From contig DILD01000016.1 in assembly GCA_002424845.1 (NCBI GenBank), positions 1-40,132 on the forward strand: DNA of 40,132 nucleotides. Direction: 5' to 3'. A program made the translations under genes and the position numbers. The stretch comes from Thiobacillus denitrificans. Its GTDB lineage: Bacteria > Pseudomonadota > Gammaproteobacteria > Burkholderiales > Thiobacillaceae. Below, piece by piece: positions 40,123 through 40,132 of the stretch; positions within the stretch are counted from its first letter, which is position 1, and every line of letters starts with the position of its first letter. The notes beneath the pieces are model-generated. The model saw nothing but the letters and a program-made list of their open reading frames with translations, had not been told where the DNA came from and made no database searches.

Positions 40123-40132
40123 ATTTACAGCC

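Overview
This window is chromosomal DNA of a GC-rich betaproteobacterium. The evidence is a full-length cytochrome bc1 operon followed by sspA-sspB, a proteasome-like BPH gene (a family known mainly from Betaproteobacteria), a PilS/PilR pair, a DUF3579 gene, and the arrangement argD-argF-argG. A Thiobacillus-like or related Nitrosomonadales organism is my best guess, but this is inferred from gene content and not from any search. No insertion sequence, prophage, integrase or CRISPR array is visible. The region is compact core genome with small lineage-specific insertions.

Layout. 1-5.5 kb (minus strand): murJ, ribF, ileS and probably the first codons of lspA. ileS carries two in-frame repeat-derived insertions. 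5.6-7.1 kb: rpsT with a strong promoter and terminator, a DUF3579 gene, and a small two-gene unit made of a 31-residue membrane microprotein and a PuuD-like membrane protein. 7.2-13.2 kb (plus): an arginine run argD-argF-DUF2283-argG, then ppnP, the BPH gene, yajQ, a DJ-1 family gene and a CBS-domain gene. 13.2-15.3 kb (minus): a periplasmic DsrE-like protein, rsgA, phhB and a small cytochrome c. orn follows on the plus strand.

16-22.4 kb is the most unusual part. A phosphate-selective-type porin and a DsrE-like lipoprotein are divergent from an ECF sigma factor. The sigma gene overlaps a membrane anti-sigma factor whose periplasmic part looks like another DsrE domain. The anti-sigma gene in turn overlaps an exported thioredoxin-fold DUF255 protein with a CHWC motif. 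A DegS-like protease gene converges on this unit. I infer a trans-envelope sensing module that may respond to sulfur or redox chemistry.

22.5-26.3 kb: petABC, sspA, sspB and tRNA-Thr(UGU). 26.4-29.5 kb (minus): PP0621-family gene, pilS, pilR. 29.8-32.9 kb: gmd, fcl and galE for nucleotide-sugar synthesis. 32.9-38.4 kb: recJ, a fusion of a helix-turn-helix-like domain to a [2Fe-2S]/FNR reductase, a small HExxH membrane protein, an acidic conserved protein, and a LemA-GIDE pair. 38.5-40.1 kb: an iron-type alcohol dehydrogenase, initiator tRNA-fMet, and the promoter and boxA leader of what is almost certainly an rRNA operon just beyond the window edge.

No stretch longer than 300 bases lacks a gene. 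The longest gaps are about 275 bases (upstream of tRNA-fMet) and about 265 bases (upstream of gmd).
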